A stretch of DNA of 36,876 nt from Pseudofrankia saprophytica (GTDB lineage: Bacteria; Actinomycetota; Actinomycetes; Frankiales; Frankiaceae). This document shows, piece by piece, positions 19,603 through 27,924 of the stretch; positions within the stretch are counted from its first letter, which is position 1, and each line of letters starts with the position of its first letter. A program made the translations under genes and the position numbers. The stretch covers positions 4,476,727-4,513,602 of the forward strand of contig NZ_KI912266.1 of NCBI RefSeq assembly GCF_000235425.2, written 5' to 3'. The notes beneath the pieces are model-generated. The model made no database searches and was not told the DNA's origin. It saw nothing but the letters and a program-made list of their open reading frames with translations.

Positions 19603-19662
19603 CTATGTCAATCGCCCGACCGTGACGGGAAGGGGGAGCACCCACATCGATACAGCGTTCAT
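19603..19662 (-). CDS. Short leader ORF upstream of Rox-like gene
   Basis: A 19-codon ORF (MNAVSMWVLPLPVTVGRLT) with a strong ribosome-binding site, GAGGAGGTGAG, 8 nt upstream of its ATG at 19662. It ends at TAG 19603, 51 nt before the monooxygenase ATG. The site is stronger than that of the monooxygenase itself. A translated leader peptide that controls the downstream gene is possible. Alternatively it is the relic of a former gene start. Confidence 0.35.
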   Translation of the reverse strand: MNAVSMWVLPLPVTVGRLT

Positions 19663-19779
19663 GGGTCTCACCTCCTCGGGCGGTGTCGCGGCCAGTCGCA
19701 AGCTACAAGCCCGAGCATCATCCCGTCCAGTCCTTTCCCACAGCTGCTTGGACGATGCGGGAGCTGGGCTTTCGGCCGT

Positions 19780-20361
19780 TCAGGCAGCGGCCGGGGAAGC
19801 CGTGCGCAGTGGACGGAGCGCCTGCGCCCACGCCAGCAGTTCGTCGACCAGGCCGTGCAGCTGCGCTGCCTGCGGCTCCTGCGGCCGGAAGTCGGCGAAG
19901 TTCACGAAGTCCTCGCGCAGCGACAGCGCCACCTGCGGCCCGATGTCCGCCATCCGCAGCTGGCCCGCCTGCGCGCGCAGCTTCTGTACCGCCATGACCG
20001 CGCCGAAGATGCCGTAGCCGACATAGCCGACGGCCTTGCCGCCCCACTCGGCGTAGAGGTAGTCGATGGCGTTGGTCAGGGCGGCGGGTGGGGCGGTGTT
20101 GTACTCGGGCGTGACGACGATGTAGGCGTCGTACGAGCCGATCCGCTCGGCCCATCGCCGGGTGTGCGGCTGCCGGCCCGGCGCCATGCGCGCCGGGATG
20201 GCCTCGTCGAGCAGCGGCAGCTCGTAGTCCTTCAGGTCCACGAGCTCGAAGTCCGCGGCGTCGCCCGCGTGTTCGGCCGCCAGGTCCCGTACCCACCGGG
20301 CTACCTTGTCGCCGCTGCGACCAGGGCGGGTGCTGCCGATGATGATGCCAGTCCTGATCAT
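19780..20361 (-). CDS. NADPH-dependent FMN reductase
   Basis: 193 residues of the flavodoxin-like NADPH-dependent FMN reductase family. The FMN phosphate loop is GSTRPGRSGDKVA, and the flavin-ring segment is VVTPEYNTAPPAALTNAIDYLY. It reduces free flavin or quinones with NAD(P)H. ATG at 20361 follows AGGAGA. It lies 129 bp downstream of an ECF41 sigma gene and 228 bp upstream of the Rox-like gene, all on the minus strand, so flavin supply or redox balance for the monooxygenase is plausible. Confidence 0.88.
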   Translation of the reverse strand: MIRTGIIIGSTRPGRSGDKVARWVRDLAAEHAGDAADFELVDLKDYELPLLDEAIPARMAPGRQPHTRRWAERIGSYDAYIVVTPEYNTAPPAALTNAIDYLYAEWGGKAVGYVGYGIFGAVMAVQKLRAQAGQLRMADIGPQVALSLREDFVNFADFRPQEPQAAQLHGLVDELLAWAQALRPLRTASPAAA

Positions 20362-20490
20362 GTCTGCTTCTCCTGTTTCGTTTGGGCGCGCTGAATCTGC
20401 CGTTGCCTGGTTCCTGGTTGGCCCGGCAGGTTGTCGCCGCCGGCCGCCGCGCCCGGCCCGCTTGGTCTGGGGCGCGGTCGGCTCGTGCGG

Positions 20491-21411
20491 TCAGTCTGTG
20501 AGCGGACGAGCCTGGCTCGCCTCGCGGAAGACCGCCCAGGCATCCGCGACGGGCCCCACGTGCCCGAGCTTGTCGGGGTTGATCACCGTACGGATCGTCT
20601 GGATCTGCCCGTCGAGGATGTCGAGCGTCATGGTGCTGAGGACCTTGCCGTCCCGGTCACGGAAGATCGCGCCCGGCTGTCCGTTCACCTCACGCGACTC
20701 CACGACGCCGCCGATCCGCAGCAGCGGTGGGGCAAGCATGGCGAGCACCTGGGCCACGGCCTCGCCATGGAAGCCGGGCTTCCACTGCGGGGCCTTGCCA
20801 CCACCGTCACCGATCATGAACACATCGGCGGCGAGGAGTTTCCGCAGCCCGTCGACGTCCCCTACCCGGAAGGCGTCGAAGAACCGTTCGGCGAGTTCCT
20901 CGCGTTCCTTCCGGTCGGCCTCGAAGCGGGGTCGGCCCGCGTCCATGTGGCGGCGTGCCCGCACGGCGAGCTGGCGGCACGCCGCCTCCGACCGTTCGAT
21001 GGCCGCCGCGACCTCGGGGAAGCCGAAGGCGAACACCTCCCGCAGCACGAAGACCGCGCGTTCGAGCGGGCTGAGCCGTTCGAGGAGAACCAGGGCCGCC
21101 ATCGACACCGAGTCGGCCAGTTCCGCCGAGCGCTCGGGGTCCTGGTAGGGGTCGGTCAGCAGCGGCTCGGGGAACCACGGCCCGACGTACTCCTCCCGCC
21201 GGACGCGGGCCGAGCGCAGCACGTCGATCGAGATCCGGGTCACCACGGCCGAGAGGAACGCCTTGGTCGACGTGGGCTGCGCCGGGGAGGTCTCGTAACG
21301 CAGCCAGGTCTCCTGGACCGCGTCCTCGGCCTCGCTGACGCTGCCGGTGATCCGGTAGGAGATCGAGAACAGCAGCGGCCGTAGCTCCTCGAACTCCTCG
21401 GTCCTGGTCAT
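20491..21411 (-). CDS. ECF41 family RNA polymerase sigma factor (second copy)
   Basis: 306 residues with all ECF41 hallmarks: region 2 (EAEDAVQETWLRY), region 4 ([23 protein letters not shown]), WFPEPLL (79-85), DGGGK (202-206) and NPDKLGH (278-284), the last two in the SnoaL-like regulatory extension. ATG at 21411 follows CAGGAG. An in-frame ATG near 21474 is an alternative that shortens the leader from the promoter at 21509-21535. It heads a minus-strand set with FMN reductase and Rox-like monooxygenase. Confidence 0.92.
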   Translation of the reverse strand: MTRTEEFEELRPLLFSISYRITGSVSEAEDAVQETWLRYETSPAQPTSTKAFLSAVVTRISIDVLRSARVRREEYVGPWFPEPLLTDPYQDPERSAELADSVSMAALVLLERLSPLERAVFVLREVFAFGFPEVAAAIERSEAACRQLAVRARRHMDAGRPRFEADRKEREELAERFFDAFRVGDVDGLRKLLAADVFMIGDGGGKAPQWKPGFHGEAVAQVLAMLAPPLLRIGGVVESREVNGQPGAIFRDRDGKVLSTMTLDILDGQIQTIRTVINPDKLGHVGPVADAWAVFREASQARPLTD

Positions 21412-21508
21412 GCCAGCTCCTGGCCGTCCCGGGACCCCGCTTTCACCTGCCCCGAACACCCGCACGTCCATCACCTGCCCGCTCCCGAAGTCCGTCTCCG
21501 ATGCCCGA

Positions 21509-21535
21509 GACGAGACAGCCCAGCTGCCTGTGACA
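21509..21535 (-). promoter_or_regulatory. Consensus ECF41 promoter
   Basis: On the minus strand TGTCACA (21529-21535) is followed by exactly 16 bp and CGTC (21509-21512). This is a full match to the ECF41 consensus as I know it. It lies about 98 nt upstream of the sigma factor ATG and suggests positive autoregulation of the sigma/FMN reductase/monooxygenase set. Confidence 0.8.
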
Positions 21536-21592
21536 TGAGCTGATCTCTGGCTTGATGGGGAGATCGCCGCGGTGTGCGTGGACGGCGTGGAC

Positions 21593-22360
21593 TCAGGCGT
21601 TGGCATCCTTGACGTCGGTGAGGGAGGCGAGGGAGAGGACGCAGAACTCATTGCCCTCCGGGTCGGCCAGGACCGTCCATCGGACGTCACCCTGGCCTAC
21701 GTCGGCGGGCGTCGCGCCGAGGGCCTTCAGCCGGGCCACCTCCGCCGCTTGGTCGTCACCGGGGTACGGCAGCAGGTCGAGATGAACGCGGCCCTTCACG
21801 GTCTCCGTATCGGGTGTACGGAGGAACTCCAGATACGGGCCGACGCCCTCGGTGGAGCGCAGGCGCGCGTGATCGTCGGTCACCTCGTGCAGGGTCCAGT
21901 CCAGCGCCTCGTCCCAGAACCGGGCCATGGCGCGCGGATCCGCGCAGTCGACCACCACCGCGGCGATCGGCCCGGTGTCCCGGTAGATCTCCCGAGGCTC
22001 CAGCACGCAGAACACGTTGCCCTCCGGGTCGGCCAGGACCGCCCATGGGACGTCGCCCTGGCCGACGTCGGCGGCCGTCGCGCCGAGGTCCTTCAGGCGC
22101 GCGATCAACTCCGTCTGATGGGCCACGGAGGTGGTGGCGAGATCGATGTGCGCGCGGTACTTCACCGTTTCGGGGTCTGGGACGGTGACGACATCGACGC
22201 AGACCGCGACAGGGTCCGGCCAGGCAAAGCCCACGGGTTCAATGTTGGTAACACCGGGTCCCTCGCTGGAAACACCCCAGCCGAGCGCCTCCGCCCAGAA
22301 CCGGCCGAGCGCCGCGTCATCCCGAGCCTTGAAATTCACCTGGACAAGTCGCAGTGCCAT
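21593..22360 (-). CDS. Two-domain VOC/glyoxalase-like protein
   Basis: 255 residues forming two tandem vicinal-oxygen-chelate modules of the glyoxalase-like 6 type. Each has a FW-x-EALgW start (RFWAEALGWGV, RFWDEALDWTL), an HxDL strand (RAHIDLA, RVHLDLL), and a repeated ADVGQGD--W-VLADPEGN-FCVL end. The internal repeat shows duplication and fusion. The function is often antibiotic binding or unknown. ATG at 22360 is chosen. It is transcribed from the opposite side of the ECF41 promoter region, with its end about 60 bp from that promoter's -35. Confidence 0.85.
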   Translation of the reverse strand: MALRLVQVNFKARDDAALGRFWAEALGWGVSSEGPGVTNIEPVGFAWPDPVAVCVDVVTVPDPETVKYRAHIDLATTSVAHQTELIARLKDLGATAADVGQGDVPWAVLADPEGNVFCVLEPREIYRDTGPIAAVVVDCADPRAMARFWDEALDWTLHEVTDDHARLRSTEGVGPYLEFLRTPDTETVKGRVHLDLLPYPGDDQAAEVARLKALGATPADVGQGDVRWTVLADPEGNEFCVLSLASLTDVKDANA

Positions 22361-22450
22361 GCCGCCAACCCTATGACAGCGGATGAACGGGATGAACCAC
22401 GTGCCGTTGGCTCAGCTGGCGACAATGGGCAGGTCGAGGACCTCGCCGAA

Positions 22451-23200
22451 TTACCCAATGCCCTGGGTAGGCGTGGAGGCGGTGGTTGTCTCGGGTTTGG
22501 TGTGGAGGACCTCACGGGCCTGTTCGGCGGCGCGGGTGATGCTTTCGCTGATGAAGTCGAGGAAGCGGGCGATGTTCTCCAGTCGGGCGGCGGCTGGGGT
22601 GTGGGGGCCGAGGACGGCGACGCCCTTGCGTGCGGTTTCGACGAGCTGGTCGTTGGATCGGGCGCTGGCGATCGTCGCCTGGTAGAAGAGCTCGTCGTCG
22701 ACGATGTAGCGGTCGCGGCGGCGTTCGTCACGCTCCCGGCGTACCAGGCTCTGGCTTTCCAGGAAGGTGATCGCCTTGGAGATGGACGCCGGGCTGACCT
22801 GGAGGCGCTGGGCGAGCTGGGACGCGGTGAGGCTGCCCGCGTCGACGGTGAACAGGCAGGTCAGCACCCGGGCTGCCATCTTGGACAGGCCCGAGGCCAT
22901 GAGGACGGTGGTGAGCGTCTCCTCGTACTCGGCCACGGCCCCGGCGTCGCGTCCGTGCGGCTGAGGGGCCGACTCCGTCCCGTGGGTGGAGACCGGCCCG
23001 CGCCGCTGGGCGCGGCGTTCGGTGGCGCGGTGGGCCAGGTCGGCGCGGTAGGCGGTGGGGCCGCCGTTGCGCAGCACCTCACGCGTGATCGTCGAGGTCG
23101 GGCGGTCGAGGCGCCGGGCGATCTCGGCGTAGGGGAGGCTGTCGGCCAGCCCCAGCGCGATCCGCTGGCGTTCCTGCTGGGTGAGCCTGCCTCCCGGCAT
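22451..23200 (-). CDS. IS30-type HTH fused to GbsR/MarR regulator
   Basis: 249 residues. The N-terminal HTH_38 (LTQQERQRIALGLADSLPYAEIARRLDRPTSTIT-like, residues ~6-45) is the type at the head of IS30 transposases. A charged linker follows, then a MarR/GbsR winged helix (residues ~92-175, MAARVLTCLFTVDAGSLTAS, SPASISKAITFLESQSLVRR) and a C-terminal dimer helix. ATG at 23200 follows GGGAG. It is divergent from the DUF4097 gene, with a repeat array between them. Two DNA-binding heads in one chain may recognise the paired sites. Confidence 0.85.
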   Translation of the reverse strand: MPGGRLTQQERQRIALGLADSLPYAEIARRLDRPTSTITREVLRNGGPTAYRADLAHRATERRAQRRGPVSTHGTESAPQPHGRDAGAVAEYEETLTTVLMASGLSKMAARVLTCLFTVDAGSLTASQLAQRLQVSPASISKAITFLESQSLVRRERDERRRDRYIVDDELFYQATIASARSNDQLVETARKGVAVLGPHTPAAARLENIARFLDFISESITRAAEQAREVLHTKPETTTASTPTQGIG

Positions 23201-23268
23201 CGCGATCTCCCTGGTGGTCCCCCGTGGTGGTCCCTACCGCCCCACCATAGCGTTCACTTCCCATCCAT

Positions 23269-23365
23269 TGCAATGATCGGGCGAGCGGTCGTTGCGTTTG
23301 CGACAAGGTAGTTGCAACGATTAACTGCCATCTACCTGCGGAAATGCAGATCTGATGCAACGATC
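23269..23365. promoter_or_regulatory. Phased TGCAAYGATY repeats between divergent genes
   Basis: TGCAATGATC (23269-23278), TGCAACGATT (23313-23322) and TGCAACGATC (23356-23365) recur with starts 44 and 43 bp apart, about four helical turns. The third belongs to a GCAAC-N6-GTTGC dyad (23357-23372). A related AGCAACGTAG lies near 23385. They fill the 237-bp gap between the HTH/MarR gene and the DUF4097 gene and are candidate operators. Confidence 0.6.
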
Positions 23366-23437
23366 GTGTTGCCGATACTCGGAAAGCAACGTAGCGTTTG
23401 CGGTGTCAGAAACCACGAGCGAGCACGGGAGAGCACG

Positions 23438-24103
23438 ATGCAGAAGTTCGACACCCCCGCCCCGATCTCCGCCGTCCTGGACATCCCCGCCGGACGCATC
23501 CAGCTCATCGCTGCCGACCGCGCCGACACCACCGTCGAGGTCCTGCCCGCCGACCCCTCCAGGAGCCGCGACGTCCAGGCCGCCGAGCAGGCCACCGTCG
23601 CCTACGCCGACGGCGTCCTGCGGATCCACGCCCCTGAGTCCGGGAAGCAGCTGTTCGGCTCGCCTGGATCCCTGGAGGTCACCGTCCAGCTGCCCGCCGG
23701 CTCCCGCGTCGAGGCGAAGACCGCCAGCTGCGAGCTGCGCGGTGTCGGCCGCCTCGGCGACGTCGCCTTCGAGGGCGCATACCGTCACATCAAGATCGAC
23801 GAGGCCGCGAGCGTCCGCCTCACCGCGATCGACGGCGACGTCGAGGTCGGCCGGCTGGGTGGCCCCGCGCAGATCAGCACCACGCGGGGCGGCATCCGGA
23901 TCGCCGAGGCCGTGCGTGGCACGGTCGTGCTCCGCACCCAGTCCGGCGACATCTCGGTCGCCGCCGCCGCCGGCGTGTCGGCCACCCTGGACGCCGGCAC
24001 CGGCCACGGCCGCACCAGCAACACCCTCAAGAACAACGGCACCGCCGAGCTCGACATCCGCGCCACCACCGCCCACGGCGACATCACCGCCCGCAGCCTC
24101 TAG
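23438..24103 (+). CDS. DUF4097 family beta-helix protein
   Basis: A 221-residue DUF4097 (putative adhesin-like) protein with the family's repeating beta strands: AGRIQLIAADRADTTVEVLP, SLEVTVQLPAGSRVEAKTAS, GDVEVGRLGGPAQISTTRGG, GTVVLRTQSGDISV, TAHGDITARSL. There is no signal peptide, so it is probably cytoplasmic, as in many actinobacteria. ATG at 23438 (MQKFDTPAPI) is the family start. Divergence from an IS30-HTH/MarR regulator is a recurring actinobacterial arrangement and implies regulation by it. The biochemical role is unknown. Confidence 0.85.
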   Translation: MQKFDTPAPISAVLDIPAGRIQLIAADRADTTVEVLPADPSRSRDVQAAEQATVAYADGVLRIHAPESGKQLFGSPGSLEVTVQLPAGSRVEAKTASCELRGVGRLGDVAFEGAYRHIKIDEAASVRLTAIDGDVEVGRLGGPAQISTTRGGIRIAEAVRGTVVLRTQSGDISVAAAAGVSATLDAGTGHGRTSNTLKNNGTAELDIRATTAHGDITARSL

Positions 24104-24138
24104 CAGGGGCGACGGGCGGCACCGTCCTGGCCGCCGAC

Positions 24139-24585
24139 TCAGGGGTGGCCGGTCTCCGGCAGATCCACGGTGTTGTGGCGGTGCTGGATCTTCCAGCCGT
24201 CGGGCGTGCGTACGTGCCGGCTGTAGTGGTGCCCGAACCAGACGACCCGCGTGAGCCCGTCGTCCTGGGTGCGGCCGACTCCGTAGAGCATGGTGGAGCT
24301 GGCGGTGTCGCCGTCGATGGTGATCCGGGGGTTCATCTCCATGTGGATCACCGCCGGCGGGTTCTTCGCCATCACCGCGGCGAGCATCTCCTTGATCGCG
24401 GCTCGGCCGCGGGCGGTCCGGCCCGTGCTCATCTCGAACTCGCCGTCCTCGGCCCAGAGCTCGGCCCAGGCGTCGAGGTCACGGGTGTCGAGCAGCTCGC
24501 CGTAGTCGATCAGGCTCTGCAGGATCTCCTCCCGGTCCTCCAGCAACTGCACGCGCTCTTCGAGGCTCATCTTGCTTCTGGTCAT
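24139..24585 (-). CDS. SnoaL-like/NTF2-fold protein
   Basis: 148 residues of the SnoaL_4/NTF2-like fold. The helix EDREEILQSLIDYGELLDTRDLDAWAEL is followed by FEMSTGRTARGRAAIKEML, and the C-terminal strands read HHYSRHVRTPDGWKIQHRH. Possible roles are polyketide or steroid-like ligand binding or dehydratase/isomerase activity. ATG at 24585 or 24570 (MSLEE). An inverted repeat CTTGAC-N17-GTCAAG lies immediately upstream. Confidence 0.8.
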   Translation of the reverse strand: MTRSKMSLEERVQLLEDREEILQSLIDYGELLDTRDLDAWAELWAEDGEFEMSTGRTARGRAAIKEMLAAVMAKNPPAVIHMEMNPRITIDGDTASSTMLYGVGRTQDDGLTRVVWFGHHYSRHVRTPDGWKIQHRHNTVDLPETGHP

Positions 24586-24594
24586 GGTGCGTAG

Positions 24595-24623
24595 CTTGAC
24601 GAACGAATTTGCACTCGGTCAAG
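24595..24623. promoter_or_regulatory. Dyad CTTGAC-N17-GTCAAG upstream of SnoaL-like gene
   Basis: Perfect 6-bp arms 17 bp apart, starting 10 bp before the ATG of the minus-strand gene. On the minus strand the distal arm supplies TTGACC, a possible -35. An operator function is inferred. Confidence 0.4.
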
Positions 24624-24640
24624 AACTTGCCTCGACGGTA

Positions 24641-24713
24641 GATCGCCGGCACCGTGTCGTCGCGGTCGCGAATCCGGTCAGATCGCGACCGCGACGACAC
24701 GCCTGCGGCGATC
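24641..24713. repeat. 73-bp near-perfect hairpin in divergent intergenic region
   Basis: GATCGCCG/CGGCGATC form an outer 8-bp stem. After a 4x4 internal loop comes a 19-bp perfect stem containing GTGTCGTCGCGGTCGCGA (24654-24671) and its complement (24683-24700), closed by an 11-nt loop. It lies between the SnoaL-like gene (minus) and the lipoprotein gene (plus), so it is not an ordinary terminator position. The rest of 24586-24942 shows no gene. Confidence 0.7.
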
Positions 24714-24942
24714 ATGAGGCTGGCGTGGCGCCAGGCCTGGAGGGGTGTCCGGAGTCCGTCCTCCTCGGCCGTCACCGACTGGTCGTCCTGGCACCGGTGG
24801 TTTCGACGGCCGGTGAGACCGGTGCTCCCCGCGCATGACACCTGACGGACAGGCGTTATAGAAGCGCTGAATCGGGCAACCCGGGTGACAGGGTGGCGCT
24901 TCCGCGCACACCAGTCAGATCGACCCAGGTGAAGGGGCCGAC

Positions 24943-25617
24943 ATGTGGAGCCGAACGATAACGGCAGCGGCGGTCTCATTGTGTGCCGTGTTCGCGGTCG
25001 CGGGCTGCGACCCCCTCAGCGACACGTCAGATGGCGCGGGAACCAGCCCGTCGGGGACGGCGACGCCCGGCGGACCGACGACGACGAGCGAGGGCCCGTT
25101 CGCCATGCCGGCGTCGGGTTGTGACCTGGTCGACGCGGCGTCGGTGCAGCGGGTCGCGGGCCGTGGGTCGGTGACGCTGACCCCGATGGGCGGTTCGCCG
25201 ACCGGCTCCGACCGGACCGTGCTGACCTGCGCGTTCACCGACGGGGCGGTTCCGGTCGGGCTGCTGACCGTCGATGTCCGTTCGCCCGGCGAGAACAGGT
25301 CCGCCGGTGAGGAGCTCGACGCCTCGGTCGCCGGCAGCCTGTACAAGTCCAGCACGACGGAGCCGGTCTCCGACCTGGGGGACGCGGCGAAGTACGGCAC
25401 CGCCCTCAGCGTCGGCGGCCTCACCTACGCCTCCGTGTGGACGGTCCTGCTGGGTGACGGCAAGGTCGGAGACCTGTCGGTCACCGTCGCCTCCGAAACT
25501 CCCGACGCGGCCCGTCCCGGCCTGATCGACCTCGCCCGCACCGCCCTGACCAAGCTCGGACAGCCCGTCTCCAGCAGCAGCCCGTCCCCCACGGTCAATC
25601 CCGAGACCGGCCCCTGA
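24943..25617 (+). CDS. Secreted lipoprotein, DUF3558-like
   Basis: 224 residues with a type II signal peptide (MWSRTITAAAVSLCAVFAVAGC, lipobox AVAGC with Cys22), then a Ser/Thr/Gly/Pro-rich linker. The globular part contains CDLVDAASVQRVAG, LTCAFTD and DLGDAAKYG, the pattern of actinobacterial DUF3558 lipoproteins. ATG at 24943 follows AAGGGG. It would be anchored on the outer face of the membrane; function unknown. A hairpin follows its stop. Confidence 0.8.
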   Translation: MWSRTITAAAVSLCAVFAVAGCDPLSDTSDGAGTSPSGTATPGGPTTTSEGPFAMPASGCDLVDAASVQRVAGRGSVTLTPMGGSPTGSDRTVLTCAFTDGAVPVGLLTVDVRSPGENRSAGEELDASVAGSLYKSSTTEPVSDLGDAAKYGTALSVGGLTYASVWTVLLGDGKVGDLSVTVASETPDAARPGLIDLARTALTKLGQPVSSSSPSPTVNPETGP

Positions 25618-25654
25618 CCTCTCGCCTACCTACGACGTCCGCGGGACCCTTCGG

Positions 25655-25691
25655 GGTGGTATTCCCCTCCAGAAGGAAGGGAAATACCACC
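25655..25691. terminator. Hairpin terminator between lipoprotein and ung
   Basis: GGTGGTATTCCCCTCC (25655-25670) pairs with GGAAGGGAAATACCACC (25675-25691) around an AGAA loop, with one small bulge. It sits between the lipoprotein stop and the ung start; no U-tract. Confidence 0.65.
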
Positions 25692-25737
25692 GGGCCACCG
25701 CCTCGGGCCGCGGGCGGCGCCGGTAGGGTGATCAGCC

Positions 25738-26415
25738 ATGTCGGCGCAACCGCTGCGGGAACTTGTCGAGCCAGGCTGGGCACAGGCTTTGGAACCGGTG
25801 TCCGAACGGATCGCGGCCATGGGTGACTTCCTGCGCGCGGAGATCGCGGCGGGGCGTAGCTACCTCCCGGCCGGACAGAACGTCCTGCGGGCCTTCCAGC
25901 AGCCCTTCGACGACGTCCGGGTACTCATCGTCGGGCAGGATCCGTACCCGACCCCGGGAATGGCGATCGGGTACAGCTTCGCGGTCGCACCCGAGGTGCG
26001 CCGGCTTCCGGGCAGCCTGGAGAACATCTTCCAGGAGCTGCGTGCCGACCTCGACGTGCCGGCGCCCTCGAACGGTGACCTCACGCCGTGGACCCGGCAG
26101 GGCGTGCTGCTGCTGAACAGGGCGTTGACGACGGCGCCGCGCCAGCCCGGCTCGCACCGGGGCAAGGGCTGGGAGGAGGTCACCGAGCAGGCGATCCGCG
26201 CCCTGGCCGGCCGGGGCAAGCCGCTGGTCGCGATCCTGTGGGGCGCCGACGCGCGCGGCCTGCGGCCCTTTCTGGCCGACACCCCGACGATCGAGTCCGC
26301 CCACCCGTCACCCCGCTCCGCGGACCGCGGCTTCTTCGGCTCCCGGCCGTTCAGCCGCGCCAACGACCTCCTGCTCCGTCAGGGGGCCCAATCCGTCGAC
26401 TGGCGACTCCCGTAG
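25738..26415 (+). CDS. ung: Uracil-DNA glycosylase, family 1
   Basis: 225 residues of family 1 UDG, which excises uracil from DNA. The water-activating loop is [18 protein letters not shown]; the Asp is present, while the usual His of GQDPYH is Pro, as in other actinobacterial members. NRALTT and [10 protein letters not shown] follow. The C-terminal [21 protein letters not shown] is the minor-groove intercalation loop with catalytic His. ATG at 25738 (MSAQPLREL) suits family length. Confidence 0.95.
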   Translation: MSAQPLRELVEPGWAQALEPVSERIAAMGDFLRAEIAAGRSYLPAGQNVLRAFQQPFDDVRVLIVGQDPYPTPGMAIGYSFAVAPEVRRLPGSLENIFQELRADLDVPAPSNGDLTPWTRQGVLLLNRALTTAPRQPGSHRGKGWEEVTEQAIRALAGRGKPLVAILWGADARGLRPFLADTPTIESAHPSPRSADRGFFGSRPFSRANDLLLRQGAQSVDWRLP

Positions 26416-26519
26416 ACCGAGCGGCCGAGCCGACAGGCTGACCCGACGGCCCCCGGCAGTCGGCGTGAGCGGGGGTCTGGGCGGGGATGCCGGTGTTCGA
26501 GCCAGGCCGTGATGTTCGA

Positions 26520-27062
26520 TCAGGGCGTCGAGGGCCGGTCTATGCGGTAGACGTAGTGCAGTGGGTCGTCGATGGGGTTGTCCGGTGCGATGGCTCCCTG
26601 CCCGACCCGCCGCAGCCCGGCTTTCTCCAGCGCCCGCCATGACGCCCGGTTCGCCGCCACCACCGACACCATGACGCAGGTGGCCTCGGGGAAGTCCGAC
26701 CAGATTCTGAGGATCATCGATGTGATCATGTCGGGGCCCAGGCCACGCCCTATCTGGTCGGGTTCACCGATCAGATAGTCGATGCCGATGGCGCCCGCAG
26801 GAACGTCGACGATGGGTGCCAGCTGGTCGTGATCCTCCGGGTAGTCCGCGATGCGGCACCGTTGCATCAGCCCGATGGGCCGCTCGTCCAGCAGGGCGAG
26901 GAAGTCCTCCGACGGCTCCTCGCCGCGGGCCGCGGGCCCGAAGTCGCGTTGGACCGCGGCGGCCGTGGTCTCGTGGTTCCACCACCGGGCGACATGTGGT
27001 CGCTCCAGCCATCCCCGCAGCAACGCGAAGTCGGACTCGTCGAGCCGCCGCCAGGTGATCAT
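26520..27062 (-). CDS. GNAT acetyltransferase, AAC(6')-like
   Basis: 180 residues of the GNAT fold in the arrangement of aminoglycoside 6'-N-acetyltransferases: RGWLERPHVARWWN, FLALLDERPIGLMQ, the acceptor segment GAIGIDYLIGEPDQIGRGLG with the acetyl-CoA pyrophosphate loop, and NRASWRALEKAGL. ATG at 27062 is chosen, since further upstream sequence in frame is noncoding in character. An acceptor such as a siderophore or polyamine is equally possible. Confidence 0.82.
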   Translation of the reverse strand: MITWRRLDESDFALLRGWLERPHVARWWNHETTAAAVQRDFGPAARGEEPSEDFLALLDERPIGLMQRCRIADYPEDHDQLAPIVDVPAGAIGIDYLIGEPDQIGRGLGPDMITSMILRIWSDFPEATCVMVSVVAANRASWRALEKAGLRRVGQGAIAPDNPIDDPLHYVYRIDRPSTP

Positions 27063-27423
27063 CGTGGACCGCTCCGATGCGATGACGTCACGTACGTACA
27101 GCTGCCGGCCATGGCCGGTGACGACCGGCCGGCGAGATCCGCCTGTTGGTATGTCCTCGCTGTGCGGCCATCCTGTCAGACCCACGCCGTCCCGTGCCTG
27201 GCAGGTCACGCGTGGCGGCGCGGAAAATGCGATACAGGCCCTCCACAGGGTTCTCTCATGCGTGCACAGGATTCCCACGGCTTCGGCACAGGGAGCGGAA
27301 CTAGCCTGACGGCCAGGCGGCTGAGCTGGGGAAACGCAGAGGAAGAACGTTTCGGCCCGGCCGCTGAAGGGAGTCCGGAAGGCCGGGCGTGAATTATCAA
27401 TTTGCATGCCGAGAGGAAGCCCT
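27063..27423. other. Intergenic region, no gene seen
   Basis: About 360 bases between the GNAT gene start (minus) and the secreted-protein start (plus). It is less GC-rich towards 27360-27410 (GAATTATCAATTTGCATG), a likely promoter zone for the secreted protein, but I cannot fix -35 and -10 elements. A GCCGGCCATGGCCGG palindrome near 27110 is present. Confidence 0.3.
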
Positions 27424-27924
27424 GTGCGTATTTCCAGGAATGTTCGTCGCACCATTTCCGTGACGCTGGCCGGGGCGGCGGTCGTCGGCGTGGCGGCGCT
27501 GCCCGCCAGCGCCGCCACCGCGTCGCCGGCGGCGCGGCCGGCGGTGGTGTCGGCGAGCCCGGCCCGTCAGCAGGTGCGCGTGGACATCGCCATCACGCCG
27601 GCCTCGCTGCCGGCGGGAGCGCGGGCCGTGTTGGTCCGCGACGTCACGGCCGGCACCGTCGTCGGCGTCTTCCCACTGAGGACGGACGCGGTGACCCACG
27701 TGACGGTGACGGTGCCAGCCGGGACGACGCTCGACATCTCAGCGTTGACCTCGGCGAACGCGAACCGGCCGGCGCGGCTCGGCACCGTGCGGGTCGTCGT
27801 GGGGGCCCAGGGCTCGACGGCCGCGGGCAACACCGTGGCGGTCACGTTCCGCCGGGGCGAGAAGCCGCGGGCGGCGGCGAGCGCGCAGCTGGGCCGGCAG
27901 GGCGCGAAGGTCTCCGTGCTCTGA
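27424..27924 (+). CDS. Small secreted beta-rich protein
   Basis: 166 residues. GTG at 27424 follows GAGAGGAAG (27411-27419) and gives a signal peptide: RISRNVRR, hydrophobic SVTLAGAAVVGVAALP, cleavage after ASA. The mature part is Val/Thr/Ala-rich with regular strands (HVTVTVPAGTTLDISAL, NTVAVTFRRGEK), compatible with an Ig-like or fimbrial-type beta fold. I do not recognise a family. It is probably exported and cell-wall associated. Confidence 0.65.
   Translation: MRISRNVRRTISVTLAGAAVVGVAALPASAATASPAARPAVVSASPARQQVRVDIAITPASLPAGARAVLVRDVTAGTVVGVFPLRTDAVTHVTVTVPAGTTLDISALTSANANRPARLGTVRVVVGAQGSTAAGNTVAVTFRRGEKPRAAASAQLGRQGAKVSVL

Noticed and set aside
21572-23311. 579-codon plus-strand ORF opposite the VOC and regulator genes
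   Set aside because: Antisense shadow spanning two genes and their spacer; no domain.
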